From: Malaciobacter halophilus
GTDB lineage: Bacteria > Campylobacterota > Campylobacteria > Campylobacterales > Arcobacteraceae
Direction: 5' to 3'
Assembly: GCF_002837275.1 (NCBI RefSeq)
Contig: NZ_NXIF01000008.1
Coordinates: 1-64,000 of the forward strand
Length of the DNA stretch: 64,000 nucleotides
Shown here piece after piece: positions 7,848 through 20,175 of the stretch. Made by a program: the position numbers and the translations under genes. Below the pieces are notes generated by a model. The model had not been told where the DNA came from and searched no databases. It saw only the letters and a list, made by a program, of their open reading frames with translations. Within the stretch, counting starts at the first letter, position 1, and every line of letters begins with the position of its first letter.

Positions 7848-9029
7848 ATGGATAAAATTATTGATATTTTAGACTCAATTGCCTATGAAAAAGGTCTAAA
7901 AGTTGAAGATGTAGAGCAGGCATTAAAAGAGGCATTGATAAAAACTGCTCAAAAGATGGTTGACCCATCTCTTAATTTTGATGCACAAATAGATAGAGAA
8001 AATAAAAAACTTGAGCTTTTTCAAAAGTTAGAAGTTGTTGAAAATGATGATGAAAGATTACTTGGTAACTCTTTAGATGAATACAATAACTTAATTAATC
8101 CTGAAAACTTCATTTGTATAGATGAAGCAAAAGAGATTGACCCTGACTTAGAGATTGGGGACTCAGTTGACTATGATCTTGAGTTTGAAAATATGGGAAG
8201 AAATGCTGCAACAATTCTTCATAATAACTTTGAATATAGAGTACAAAGATATATTGAAGAGAATCTTGTTAGTAAATATAAAAATAAAATAGGAAAAATT
8301 GTAAATGGTTCTGTAACTAGAATAGATAGAGCTGAAAATACTTTTATTGAGATTGGTGAAGTTAAAGCAATTTTACCAAGAAAAAATAGGATTAAAGGTG
8401 AATTCTTTAAAATTGGAGACAATTTAAAAGCAGTAGTAAAAGCTGTTAAAATTGATAAATCTTTAGGATTAATTATTGAAATTTCAAGAACATCTCCAAA
8501 ATTTTTGGAAGCTTTACTAAAACTTGAAGTGCCAGAAATAAAAGATGAAAGAATTACAATTGAAGCAAGTGCTAGAATTCCAGGAAGTAGAGCAAAAATT
8601 GCACTTTCTACTATTGAGCCAAATATTGACCCAATTGGTTCAGTTGTTGGAGTAAAAGGTGTAAGAATTAGTGCTGTTAGTAAAGAATTAAATGGTGAAA
8701 GCATTGATTGTGTTGAATATTCAACAGTACCTGAAATGTTCTTATCAAGAGCATTATCACCTGCTATTATTTCAAGTGTAGTAATAGATAAAACTTCAAT
8801 TCCAGGAAGAAATGATAAAGCTGTTGTTACAATACCAAGTGACCAAAAATCTAAAGCCATTGGAAAATCAGGATTAAATATTAGACTTGCTTCTATGCTT
8901 ACTAAAACTGATATTGAACTAAAAGAGATTGAATCTAAAAACACACTTTCAAGCTTTGGTTCACCTGATGATTCTGGTTCAAATGAGAAATCAACTGATA
9001 CAGCTGATTTAGAGGCACTGTTTAAATAA
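7848..9029 (+). CDS. nusA: Transcription termination/antitermination factor NusA
   Basis: RNA polymerase-binding factor for pausing, termination and antitermination. From the chosen start it has the N-terminal polymerase-binding domain (about 1-125), an S1 domain (about 135-200, containing IEIGEVKAILPRKNR) and two KH domains, with GVKGVRI near 273 and AIGKSGLNIRLA near 340. The frame stays open upstream to 7755, but ATG at 7848 is preferred: AAAGGG lies at 7837-7842 and the product then starts MDKIIDILDSIA, like other NusA proteins. The stop shares a base with the cysS start (TAATG). The C-terminal tail is Ser/Asp-rich with no acidic repeats. Confidence 0.92.
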   Translation: MDKIIDILDSIAYEKGLKVEDVEQALKEALIKTAQKMVDPSLNFDAQIDRENKKLELFQKLEVVENDDERLLGNSLDEYNNLINPENFICIDEAKEIDPDLEIGDSVDYDLEFENMGRNAATILHNNFEYRVQRYIEENLVSKYKNKIGKIVNGSVTRIDRAENTFIEIGEVKAILPRKNRIKGEFFKIGDNLKAVVKAVKIDKSLGLIIEISRTSPKFLEALLKLEVPEIKDERITIEASARIPGSRAKIALSTIEPNIDPIGSVVGVKGVRISAVSKELNGESIDCVEYSTVPEMFLSRALSPAIISSVVIDKTSIPGRNDKAVVTIPSDQKSKAIGKSGLNIRLASMLTKTDIELKEIESKNTLSSFGSPDDSGSNEKSTDTADLEALFK

Positions 9030-10435
9030 TGAAAAAGCTACATCTATTTGACTCTGTAAAAAAAGAAAAAACTCTTTTTGAACCAATTTCTAAAAATGAT
9101 GTAAAAGTTTATGTTTGTGGTCCAACTGTGTACGATGATGCACATTTGGGTCATGCACGAAGTGCAATTGCATTTGATTTGTTACATAGGGTTTTAAAAG
9201 CGAACAACTATAATGTAACTATGACAAAAAACTTTACAGATATTGATGATAAAATTATCAAAAAGATGAACGAAACTAATCAATCTTTAGAAGAAGTAAC
9301 AAACTACTACATAAACTCATATAAAAGTGATATGCGAAAATTAAATATCTTAGATAATACATTAGAACCAAAAGCTACTCAAAACCTTGATGTTATGATT
9401 GAAATGATTGAAGATTTAAAACAAAAAGATATAGCATATACTATTAGTAATGGTATTTATTTTGATACTTCAAAAGATAAAGATTATGGAAATATTAGTC
9501 ATAGAGCAAGTGATGAGAACTCACAAGCAAGAGTAGAAACAAATAGTGAAAAAAGAAACTCAAAAGATTTTGCTTTATGGAAATTTCCAAAAGATGAAAA
9601 AGAAGTAGCATATGAGGCTCCTTTTGGAAGAGGAAGACCAGGTTGGCATATTGAGTGTTCTGCTATGATTAATAAGCACTTAGCTTATAAAAATTCAGAG
9701 TTTGCTATTGATATTCATGGAGGGGGAGCAGATTTACTTTTTCCTCATCATGAAAACGAAGCTGCACAAACTAGATGTTCATCAAAACAACATTTAGCAA
9801 AATATTGGTTACATAATGGTTTTGTAAATATTGATGGAGAGAAAATGAGTAAATCTTTAGGAAACTCATTTTTCTTAAAAGATATATTAAACTCATATTT
9901 TGGTGAAGTAGTTAGATACTATTTATTAAGTGCACATTATAGAGCTGATTTTAACTTTAATGAAGAGGATTTAATCTCAAGTAAAAAAAGATTAGACAAA
10001 ATATATAGAGTTAAAAAAAGAGTATATGGTCTTGGTGCATCTACTGTAAATAAAGAGTTTAAACACTCTATATTAGAAGCTTTAAATGACGATTTAAACA
10101 CATCAAAAGCAATCTCAATTGTAGATGAAATGATTTCAAAAGCAAATGACACATTAGATAAAGAGCCTAAAAATAAATCATTTAAAAAAGAGCTTGTTGC
10201 AAACTTTGAGTTTATAAATGATACTTTAGGTGTTGCAGCAAGTGATGCTTTTAAATATTTTCAATTTGGAATATCAAAAGAACAAATAGAAAATATAGAA
10301 CAACTAATTTATAAAAGAGATGAGGCTAAGAAAAATAAAGATTTTGAAACAGCTGATAAAATTAGAGAAGAGTTAACAAATATGAGTATATCAATAATGG
10401 ATACACCAAATGGTGTTGTTTGGGAAAAATTGTAA
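9029..10435 (+). CDS. cysS: Cysteinyl-tRNA synthetase
   Basis: Class I synthetase charging tRNA-Cys. The HIGH motif appears as HLGH at 39-42, the zinc ligand Cys30 is in VCGPTVYD, and KMSKS is at about 272-276. The length of 468 aa matches the family. It is translationally coupled to nusA by a one-base overlap. A long perfect terminator hairpin follows at 10455. Confidence 0.96.
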   Translation: MKKLHLFDSVKKEKTLFEPISKNDVKVYVCGPTVYDDAHLGHARSAIAFDLLHRVLKANNYNVTMTKNFTDIDDKIIKKMNETNQSLEEVTNYYINSYKSDMRKLNILDNTLEPKATQNLDVMIEMIEDLKQKDIAYTISNGIYFDTSKDKDYGNISHRASDENSQARVETNSEKRNSKDFALWKFPKDEKEVAYEAPFGRGRPGWHIECSAMINKHLAYKNSEFAIDIHGGGADLLFPHHENEAAQTRCSSKQHLAKYWLHNGFVNIDGEKMSKSLGNSFFLKDILNSYFGEVVRYYLLSAHYRADFNFNEEDLISSKKRLDKIYRVKKRVYGLGASTVNKEFKHSILEALNDDLNTSKAISIVDEMISKANDTLDKEPKNKSFKKELVANFEFINDTLGVAASDAFKYFQFGISKEQIENIEQLIYKRDEAKKNKDFETADKIREELTNMSISIMDTPNGVVWEKL

Positions 10436-10454
10436 TATATAAATATTTTTCATA

Positions 10455-10489
10455 AAAAAAGGGAAGAAGTTAAACTTCTTCCCTTTTTT
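10455..10489. terminator. Bidirectional terminator between cysS and rpsR
   Basis: A perfect 16-bp stem (10455-10470 with 10474-10489, loop TAA) has a GGGAAGAAGT core flanked by A and T tracts, so it can end transcripts on both strands. It lies between the convergent cysS and rpsR. Confidence 0.9.
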
Positions 10490-10512
10490 ATTACTTTACT
10501 ACTTATTATATA

Positions 10513-10770
10513 CTATTTAATGTGTGCAGGGTCTGTAACATTTTTAGTATCAACAATATATGGAACTAATGCCATATGTCTAGCTCTTTTAATAGCTTTT
10601 TCTACCATCTCTTGAGCATTTTTTGAGTTACCTGTAAGTCTTCTAGGCATAATTTTACCTCTTTCACTCATTGATAACTTTAATAAGTCAGTATTTTTAT
10701 AATCGATGAAATCAATTTTCATCTCTGTATATTTACAATATTTTTTTCCGTATTTTCTTTTTTCTGCCAT
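10513..10770 (-). CDS. rpsR: 30S ribosomal protein S18
   Basis: An 85-aa S18, with the family core [20 protein letters not shown] and the RRLTGNSKN block that contacts rRNA together with S6. It is the last gene of the rpsF-ssb-rpsR operon, 16 bases after ssb. The N-terminal KYCKY carries a single cysteine. Confidence 0.96.
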   Translation of the reverse strand: MAEKRKYGKKYCKYTEMKIDFIDYKNTDLLKLSMSERGKIMPRRLTGNSKNAQEMVEKAIKRARHMALVPYIVDTKNVTDPAHIK

Positions 10771-10786
10771 TTTTTATCCTTGTTTT

Positions 10787-11332
10787 CTAGAAAGGTATTT
10801 CATCTTCATCAATATCAATTTCAGGTATTTTATGCTCAGGAGCACTATTTTGTGCCGAGTTCATACCACCATAATTATTCTTTTGTCCATAATCGTTTTG
10901 AGGTGCAGAGTTGTATTGATTTTGTTGTGGTTGTGAATATCCTGCATTTGCATTGTTATAGTTATTATAACTATTATCCATTCCACCTTGTTGTTGCTGA
11001 CTATCACTTTTTGAGTCTAACATTTTCATAGTATCAACTCTTAAAGAGTGTTTACTTCTATTAGTCCCATCTTGTGCAGTCCACTGCTCTAATACAAGTC
11101 TTCCTTCTAATAGTACTTTTGAACCTTTTCTTAAATATTGATTAGCAACTTCAGCTGATCTTCCAAAGATATTAAAGTCTAAAAAGCAAACTTCATCTTT
11201 TTGCTCACCAGTTGATGTTTTATACTTGTAACTCGTTGCAATTGCAGATTTAGCTATTGCTGCACCACTTGGTAAATATCTAAGTTCAATATCTCTTGTA
11301 AGATTTCCTACCATTACTATTTTATTATACAT
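10787..11332 (-). CDS. ssb: Single-stranded DNA-binding protein
   Basis: Binds single-stranded DNA in replication, repair and recombination. The OB fold covers about residues 1-105 (start MYNKIVMVGNLTRDIELR). A Gln/Asn/Gly-rich flexible linker runs from about 115 to 165, and the acidic partner-binding tip ends DEDEIPF. The length of 181 aa is typical. It sits between rpsF and rpsR, the usual order. Confidence 0.96.
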   Translation of the reverse strand: MYNKIVMVGNLTRDIELRYLPSGAAIAKSAIATSYKYKTSTGEQKDEVCFLDFNIFGRSAEVANQYLRKGSKVLLEGRLVLEQWTAQDGTNRSKHSLRVDTMKMLDSKSDSQQQQGGMDNSYNNYNNANAGYSQPQQNQYNSAPQNDYGQKNNYGGMNSAQNSAPEHKIPEIDIDEDEIPF

Positions 11333-11352
11333 TTGAAGGTCCTTATGTGTTA

Positions 11353-11706
11353 TTAGTTAGCTTTTTTAGCTGCCTCGTCACTCATTTTTGTCCAAGCTGC
11401 AATCTCTTTTTTGTTTTCATATTTAATAAAAATAAATCTTAAGATTTGCTCATTGATTCTGTAAGTTCTTTCTAACTCCAAAATAGCATTTGCAGGTGAT
11501 TTAAAGTAAATTACGAAATAGTAACCTCTTTTATTTTTCTCAATTTCATAAGCTAATTGTTTAGTTCCCATATCATCACAAGATACGATTTCTCCACCGT
11601 TTTTTTCGATGTTAGCTTTTACTTTTTCGATTTCAGCTACAGTCTCTTCTTCAGTAAGAGTTGGTTTTAAAATAAACATTGTTTCATAATGCTTTAATTT
11701 TGACAT
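11353..11706 (-). CDS. rpsF: 30S ribosomal protein S6
   Basis: A 117-aa S6, recognised by the start [10 protein letters not shown] and the [13 protein letters not shown] block that meets S18. It is the first gene of the rpsF-ssb-rpsR operon, with AAGGAG directly before the ATG. Its leader contains a hairpin with a CCG on the 3' side, which may be the S6:S18 autoregulatory site (see 11724-11747). Confidence 0.95.
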   Translation of the reverse strand: MSKLKHYETMFILKPTLTEEETVAEIEKVKANIEKNGGEIVSCDDMGTKQLAYEIEKNKRGYYFVIYFKSPANAILELERTYRINEQILRFIFIKYENKKEIAAWTKMSDEAAKKAN

Positions 11707-11723
11707 TTAGTTTCTCCTTATAG

Positions 11724-11747
11724 TTTATGCCGGTATCTTTACATAAA
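11724..11747 (-). promoter_or_regulatory. Candidate S6:S18 autoregulatory hairpin in the rpsF leader
   Basis: Read on the minus strand, TTTATG (11747-11742) pairs with CATAAA (11729-11724), and the 3' side of the loop carries CCGG. A stem-loop with an unpaired CCG on its 3' side, just before the rpsF Shine-Dalgarno, is the known binding motif of the S6:S18 complex on its own mRNA. The apical helix here is very short, so this is a candidate only. Confidence 0.4.
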
Positions 11748-11781
11748 TATCAGCAAGGATTTTTTTGTAAAGTTCGTGATT

Positions 11782-12762
11782 TTATCTAAACATAACTGTA
11801 AATTTTCTTAGACTTGCTTGTAAAAATAGGTTTTCTTTATTAATTTTTGTAGATTTAAGTTGTAGTTCTAAATCTAAAAGAAACTCAAACATTTCTTGAA
11901 AAGTTTCAGGTTTTATAGAAATTGCAAGCTTACTCTTTTTTTCCCAAATATTTTTAGGAGGTATAAATCCTAAGATTTCTTTAGCATTTGGTGTTCCAAA
12001 TGCTCTTGTATATGCACTTATCATAAATAATTGCTGTACAAAAGAAGTAATTTGATTTAGTAAATATATCTCATTCATACCCTCTTCAAGTAAGATTGAT
12101 AACTCTTCAGAGATGTCATTTCCTACTATTAAATCATTTAAAAACTCTTCAAAAGAGATATTTCCTATTCCAAAGCAGTGTGAATTTATAAGATTTGTTG
12201 TTACTTTTTTATTTAAAACTGACACCTTTTTTAAATCATTTATACATAAACTTAGGTCATGTCTATGCATAAAATATAGATGATTTAAAGCTGACATTTC
12301 AAACTCAAGATTCATACTTCTTGCTTCTTTTTCTAAAAGTTTTAAAGCTTCATTTGCATAAGGAGCGAACATTCTTACACTAACAGAGTTTGTTTTAGCG
12401 CTAAAAGAGCTACTCATAGTTTTAAACTCACTATCTCCTAAACAAGCAAAAATAATTGTTGAGTCTGGATTTATATTACAAGCATTTATTAATTCAGTAA
12501 TATCTTTTTTTTGTATCTTTTTCTCTGTTTTGATAATTATTAAATTGTTTGAAGAAAAAAGTGACGATTGTAAAAGCTGGTCTTTAATATATTTAAAATC
12601 ATAATCATCAAAGTAAAATCTTTGAATCTCATCTTTTGAAGCAATACTATTTGCTACTAAATTGCTATAATAGTCAATAAGAAAAGTAGATTGCCCATAA
12701 AACATATATGCATCAAACTTTTTATTCTGTTTTAATAAGTTATCAAATTCATTTTTATACAT
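11782..12762 (-). CDS. holA: DNA polymerase III subunit delta
   Basis: Clamp-loader delta subunit, which opens the beta clamp. The 326-aa protein has the degenerate AAA+ fold of HolA (MFYGQSTFLIDYYSN near the N-terminus, LSLCINDLKKV in the middle). Sequence conservation in this family is low; position beside rpsF and rnr agrees with Campylobacter order. A TATTAT -10 box ends seven bases before the ATG and there is no Shine-Dalgarno, so the mRNA may be leaderless. Confidence 0.82.
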   Translation of the reverse strand: MYKNEFDNLLKQNKKFDAYMFYGQSTFLIDYYSNLVANSIASKDEIQRFYFDDYDFKYIKDQLLQSSLFSSNNLIIIKTEKKIQKKDITELINACNINPDSTIIFACLGDSEFKTMSSSFSAKTNSVSVRMFAPYANEALKLLEKEARSMNLEFEMSALNHLYFMHRHDLSLCINDLKKVSVLNKKVTTNLINSHCFGIGNISFEEFLNDLIVGNDISEELSILLEEGMNEIYLLNQITSFVQQLFMISAYTRAFGTPNAKEILGFIPPKNIWEKKSKLAISIKPETFQEMFEFLLDLELQLKSTKINKENLFLQASLRKFTVMFR

Positions 12763-12767
12763 AAAGA

Positions 12768-12774
12768 TATAATA
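12768..12774. promoter_or_regulatory. Shared -10 element between holA and fliW
   Basis: The sequence GATATAATATC gives TATAAT on the plus strand (12768-12773, toward fliW) and TATTAT on the minus strand (12774-12769, toward holA). The predicted holA start of transcription falls on the A of its ATG; fliW would get a leader of about 68 bases. Confidence 0.5.
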
Positions 12775-12847
12775 TCTAAGATTAAGTTATTTTTTAATAA
12801 AATCAATAAGTTTTACACAAAAACAATTAAATTAAAAGGCACCTATC

Positions 12848-13216
12848 TTGTATGATGTAAAAGTTCCTATTTTAGGTTTTGATAAAATCAAAAATATGAA
12901 TATAAAAAAATTAGATAATGACTTCTCTATTTTAGAAATTGATTCAGAAGATGGCACTAATATGCACTTACTTTCATCTAATTCAATAAAAAGTTTTGAT
13001 ATTGATATAAATGAAGATTTCTTAAAAAAAATGAGTATTGATGAAGATACTAAAATATCATTTTACTTCTCAATTGTAATAAATAATCCTATATCAAACT
13101 CTGTTGTTAATTTAACTGCCCCAATAGTTGTAAACGAAGATAAAAAACTATTAGGTCAGTATGTAATAAAAGACTCAAATTGTCTTTTTACAACAATGGC
13201 TGAACTTAATACTTAA
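12848..13216 (+). CDS. fliW: Flagellar assembly factor FliW
   Basis: Binds flagellin and antagonises CsrA, linking filament assembly to flagellin translation. The start YDVKVPILGF and the block VNLTAPIVVN are FliW hallmarks, and the length of 122 aa is close to the usual ~130. The start is TTG at 12848 with AAAAGG at 12834-12839. It stands apart from the flagellar cluster at 46-56 kb, and its 3' end overlaps the convergent rnr by 11 bases. Confidence 0.88.
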   Translation: MYDVKVPILGFDKIKNMNIKKLDNDFSILEIDSEDGTNMHLLSSNSIKSFDIDINEDFLKKMSIDEDTKISFYFSIVINNPISNSVVNLTAPIVVNEDKKLLGQYVIKDSNCLFTTMAELNT

Positions 13217-15059
13217 TTGAAGCAATAATAGTTTTTGTAATTAAATCAGCTGATTTAATTACAACTTTTAGTTTTGAGTAAATAACTTGACCTTTATAAT
13301 TATCTAAAACTACTTTCATACCAGCCATTTTATCATATACTTTAGCTAAACCTCTTTCACTATCTGTTATATAAGCTTTAAACTCTGAACCAATATGTTT
13401 TTTTGCAAATCTTGCATATTTTCTATCTTCAAAATCCCAAACTAATTGGTCAACTTTTCTTTCTTGAATAGAGATATAATCACAAATATCATCTATATTA
13501 TTTGGAGTATTTTTTGTTTTTAACATTCTATGTAAAACTAAATCTGAATATCTTCTAATTGGACTTGTAAAGTGAGAATATGAATCAAAACCTAAACCAA
13601 AGTGACCTAGATTTTTAGATGAATATTTTGCTTGTGTTTGAGAATGTATTATTAACTCATCAATCTCTTTTGATAAAGTAGTTTTTTTAGCTTTTTCTTG
13701 TATATGAGTTATTGTTTCATGAACAGTTGATTGTAACTTTACTTTTACCCCAAGCATATTTACATCATCAACAAGCTTTGTTATTGCTTTAAAAGGTGGT
13801 TCTTCATGTATTCTATAAATACCAACACTATTAACTTTTTTACTTGCTTCTATATTTGCAAAAAGCATACACTCTTCTACTAATTGATGAGAAGCAGTTG
13901 AATACTCTTGTTCTATTGATTCAAGTTCACTATTATGATTTAATTTCAGTCTTAATTCTGTTGACCTAAACTCATAACCTTTTTGCAATCTTTTACTTCT
14001 AAATGATTTTGTAAGCTCATAAAGTTTTACAAGTGAATCAAATATCTCTTTTTCTAAACTTGTATATTTATCTAATTTTCCTTCTAAAACCCTATCAATT
14101 CGTCCATATGAAAATTTTCTTTTAGATTCAATTATTGCTTCATATAATTTTGATTCTTTAATTTCTAAGTTATTTGCATCTAAATGTATTTCAAAAACAT
14201 ACGCATATCTTTTTTCATCTTGCCTTAAAGAACACATATCCTCACTTAATTTTTTAGGAAGCATAGGTAAAACTTTTGAAGGAAGATAAACAGATGTAGA
14301 TTTCAAATATGCTTGTTTATCTAAAGCTGAATTCTCTTTTACAAAATAAGAAACATCTGCAATTGCAACATAAAGTATTTGATTTTTTTCATCATAATAT
14401 ATTGCGTCATCATGGTCTTTTGCACTTGCTGGGTCTATTGTACAAAAATTTAAAGAAGTTAAATCAACTCTTTTATTAGTATCATCCATTTTGGCATCTA
14501 TTTGTATCTCTTTTTCTAATCTAATTAACTCTTTATATAAATACAAAGAGATAAACTCATCAACTTTTGGATTATTTATATTTCCTATATCTTTTATTAA
14601 TTCAAAACTTTTACTATTAATTAAAAGTATTTGTCCATCTTCATACTTTTGTTTTACTTTAAAATCTAATTCAATATTTTCTTTAACTGTTAAAAACTTA
14701 CTATTTTGTACATAAACTAAAAGCTCTTTTGCTTTTGAAGAAAATACTTCTATAACTTTTGCTTTTATTTTACTTCTTGGATTAAAAACTCTTTTTGCAA
14801 CTACATAATCACCATCATATGCACCATTTAAATAATCAAAATCTAATTTAATATTTTTATGTTCATTGCTTATATCTTCTAATAAAGCGTAGTTTTTTTC
14901 AAAAGATAACTTTCCTATTTTAAATTTAGAATTTATCTCAAACTTATCATCTTTTTTAAATAAGATAGACTCTTTAATAAGTTTATCTATAATTTTTTGT
15001 TCTTCTTTACTAAAATAATCATTAGAATTAATTATCTTTTTAAACAGTTCTTTATACAA
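13206..15059 (-). CDS. rnr: Ribonuclease R family exoribonuclease
   Basis: Processive 3'-5' exoribonuclease of the RNB family. The central RNB domain shows the metal-binding block CTIDPASAKDHDDAIYY near residue 210 and the later HFTSPIRRYSDLVLHR segment. The length of 617 aa is short compared with 813 in E. coli but close to the Helicobacter and Campylobacter enzymes; the N-terminal cold-shock and C-terminal S1 parts are reduced. The start is TTG with AAGGA upstream. It converges on fliW. Confidence 0.9.
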   Translation of the reverse strand: MYKELFKKIINSNDYFSKEEQKIIDKLIKESILFKKDDKFEINSKFKIGKLSFEKNYALLEDISNEHKNIKLDFDYLNGAYDGDYVVAKRVFNPRSKIKAKVIEVFSSKAKELLVYVQNSKFLTVKENIELDFKVKQKYEDGQILLINSKSFELIKDIGNINNPKVDEFISLYLYKELIRLEKEIQIDAKMDDTNKRVDLTSLNFCTIDPASAKDHDDAIYYDEKNQILYVAIADVSYFVKENSALDKQAYLKSTSVYLPSKVLPMLPKKLSEDMCSLRQDEKRYAYVFEIHLDANNLEIKESKLYEAIIESKRKFSYGRIDRVLEGKLDKYTSLEKEIFDSLVKLYELTKSFRSKRLQKGYEFRSTELRLKLNHNSELESIEQEYSTASHQLVEECMLFANIEASKKVNSVGIYRIHEEPPFKAITKLVDDVNMLGVKVKLQSTVHETITHIQEKAKKTTLSKEIDELIIHSQTQAKYSSKNLGHFGLGFDSYSHFTSPIRRYSDLVLHRMLKTKNTPNNIDDICDYISIQERKVDQLVWDFEDRKYARFAKKHIGSEFKAYITDSERGLAKVYDKMAGMKVVLDNYKGQVIYSKLKVVIKSADLITKTIIASIKY

Positions 15060-15120
15060 AATAGTTCCTTAGTTATGTTATGATAGAATATTATCTAAAA
15101 TCCTTTTAAGGCTTATTGTA

Positions 15121-15885
15121 ATGTTAAAAAAATTCTATTTACTAACACTTTTAATCTCTATATTCAACTTTACTGCATTTGCAAAGAGTAAACCAACTTT
15201 AATATTTTATTGTGGAATTACTATGGTTAAACCAATAAAAGAGATGGCAAAAATCATTGAAGATAAATACAATTGTAAAATTAAAATCTCACAAGGTGGC
15301 TCAAAAGATTTATACGAAGCTTTAAAATACTCAAAAAAGGGTGATTTATATTTGCCAGGAAGTGACTCTTATAGAAAAAAGAACTTAAAAGATGGATATT
15401 TACTTGATGCAGTTTATATAGGATATAATCAAGCAGCAATCTTTGTAGAAAAAACTAATCCACTAAAAATAGAAAATTTAGAAGCTTTTACAAATCCAAA
15501 TTATGCTTCAGTACTGTGTGATCCAAAATCAGGAAGTATAGGAAGAATGACAAGAAAAATATTTCTAAGGTATAAAGGTGAACAGTTTTACAATAATGCT
15601 TATGACAATACAGTTGAGATTGGAACAGACTCTAGAAATTTAAATAGGTCAATTATTGATAAAAGAGCCAATATCTCTATAAACTGGAAGGCTACTGCTT
15701 TTTGGCCAGAAAACTCTAAACATATAGATATTGTAAATATTGATGAAAAGTATGCTCCTAAAAAAAGATTGCTTATCAATCTTCTTAGTTTTTCTGAAAA
15801 TAAAAAGATTGCAAAAGCATTTATGCAATTTGCAAAGAGTAAAGAGGGTAAAAAGATTATGAAAAAATATGGATTTTTAGATTAG
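15121..15885 (+). CDS. Periplasmic substrate-binding protein, ModA-like
   Basis: A 254-aa protein with a signal peptide (about residues 1-21, ending TAFA). Its fold segments resemble the ModA/type 2 periplasmic binding family: LIFYCGITMVKPIKEMA at the N-terminus, KISQGGSKDLYEAL, the GDLYLPGS block, and AKAFMQFAKSKEGKKIMKKYGF at the C-terminus. Such proteins bind oxyanions or small organic anions. No transporter permease or ATPase is adjacent. Instead a sensor kinase follows after eight bases, which suggests a sensing role like AioX or TorT. The ligand is unknown. Confidence 0.75.
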   Translation: MLKKFYLLTLLISIFNFTAFAKSKPTLIFYCGITMVKPIKEMAKIIEDKYNCKIKISQGGSKDLYEALKYSKKGDLYLPGSDSYRKKNLKDGYLLDAVYIGYNQAAIFVEKTNPLKIENLEAFTNPNYASVLCDPKSGSIGRMTRKIFLRYKGEQFYNNAYDNTVEIGTDSRNLNRSIIDKRANISINWKATAFWPENSKHIDIVNIDEKYAPKKRLLINLLSFSENKKIAKAFMQFAKSKEGKKIMKKYGFLD

Positions 15886-15893
15886 GATAAATT

Positions 15894-19041
<3,148 letters not shown>

Positions 19042-19042
<1 letters not shown>

Positions 19043-19070
19043 TAAAAGTAAGGTAACTCCTTACTTTTAT
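19042..19070 (+). terminator. Terminator after ilvC
   Basis: A 12-bp perfect stem (19042-19053 with 19059-19070, core AAGTAAGG/CCTTACTT) starts inside the ilvC stop codon and ends with TTTTAT. Confidence 0.75.
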
Positions 19071-19084
19071 AAATATTGATATTT

Positions 19085-20140
19085 ATGGCAAAAAGAAAAC
19101 CAAGAAAAACTAATACCGTTAGAAAAAAAGCAAGAAAAAAGACTCAAAGAAATAAATCAAACTTAAAAATTATAAATATTGTTTTATTGATTTTAATTGT
19201 TACATTAGTAACATCTATTGCTAGCTACTTTTTTTTATTAAAAGATGAGAAAAAAGAGCTAAAACCTACTATCGAAAAAAAAGTTGAAATAAAAAAAGAT
19301 TTAGATTTAAATAATTACGCAAATAAAAAAATTGAAAAATATTTCATGGATGACTCAAATAACTTAAAATATGAAGAGTACACAAAAGAGTTTGATAAAG
19401 AGTATATTCATAAAAAACAAAAAGATTCTAAAAAAAGTGATAAACAAACAAATAAAGTTGTAAAACAAGAAAAAAGAAGTGAAAAACCAAAATTAGTAGT
19501 TATAATTGATGATGTAACTTTACAAAGACAAGTTGATAAGATACTAGATATAGGATATAAAATAACAATGTCTTTTCTACCTCCAACTAAACAGCATCCT
19601 CATTCAGCTAAAGTTGCAAAAGGTTTACCATTTTATATGATACATTTTCCTATGCAAGCACAGTCATTTAAGTTTGAAGAAGAGAATACCTTACATGTTG
19701 GTGATTCATATGAAAGAATCGAAAAAAGAGTAAGAGAGCTTAAAAAAGCTTATCCTGATGCAATTTATACAAATAATCATACAGGAAGCAAATTTACTTC
19801 AGATGAAAAAAGTATGGATTATTTATTTAAAGCACTAAAAAAATACAATTTAATTTTTGTTGATAGTAGAACTACATCAAAAACTGTGGCTAAAAAGTAT
19901 GCCAAAAAGTATGAGATGCCATATATTGCAAGAAATATATTCATTGATAATAAAAAAGATTTTAATTATATTCAGACTCAATTAAAAAAAGCTATTAAAA
20001 TCTCTAAAAAAAGTGGCTATTCAATTGCTATTGGTCACCCTTATAGCATTACTTTAAAAGTATTAAAAGAATCAAAACATCTTTTAAAAGATTTAGAACT
20101 AATATATTTAAGTGAACTTCCCTTTTTACCAAAACCTTGA
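19085..20140 (+). CDS. Divergent polysaccharide deacetylase family protein (YibQ/DUF610)
   Basis: About 351 aa: a very basic N-terminus, one membrane anchor at about 27-48, a Lys-rich linker to about 135, then the YibQ/DUF610 domain. The domain has VVIIDDVTLQRQ, HFPMQAQ, NNHTGSKFT and AIGHPYS; the Asp-Asp and His positions are those that would bind metal in carbohydrate deacetylases. It is probably an inner-membrane protein facing the periplasm, perhaps acting on cell-wall glycans; the substrate is not known. ATG at 19085 is preferred to TTG at 19076, though no Shine-Dalgarno is clear. Order ilvC-yibQ-dprA matches Campylobacter. Confidence 0.8.
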   Translation: MAKRKPRKTNTVRKKARKKTQRNKSNLKIINIVLLILIVTLVTSIASYFFLLKDEKKELKPTIEKKVEIKKDLDLNNYANKKIEKYFMDDSNNLKYEEYTKEFDKEYIHKKQKDSKKSDKQTNKVVKQEKRSEKPKLVVIIDDVTLQRQVDKILDIGYKITMSFLPPTKQHPHSAKVAKGLPFYMIHFPMQAQSFKFEEENTLHVGDSYERIEKRVRELKKAYPDAIYTNNHTGSKFTSDEKSMDYLFKALKKYNLIFVDSRTTSKTVAKKYAKKYEMPYIARNIFIDNKKDFNYIQTQLKKAIKISKKSGYSIAIGHPYSITLKVLKESKHLLKDLELIYLSELPFLPKP

Positions 20141-20146
20141 TATAAT
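20141..20146 (+). promoter_or_regulatory. -10 box of dprA
   Basis: TATAAT lies directly after the stop codon of the upstream gene, 30 bases before the dprA ATG. AAGG at 20166-20169 serves as Shine-Dalgarno. Confidence 0.5.
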
Positions 20147-20175
20147 AATATAAATTATTATTTTCAAGGTTTACT

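Noticed and set aside
8219-8944. Minus-strand open frame of 241 codons inside nusA
   Set aside because: It is the antisense of the S1/KH region of nusA, with a Ser/Ile/Leu-rich composition typical of a mirror frame and no Shine-Dalgarno.
10706-11031. Two plus-strand frames over rpsR and ssb
   Set aside because: They are antisense to confident genes, overlap each other in different frames and encode low-complexity Tyr/His/Phe-rich products.
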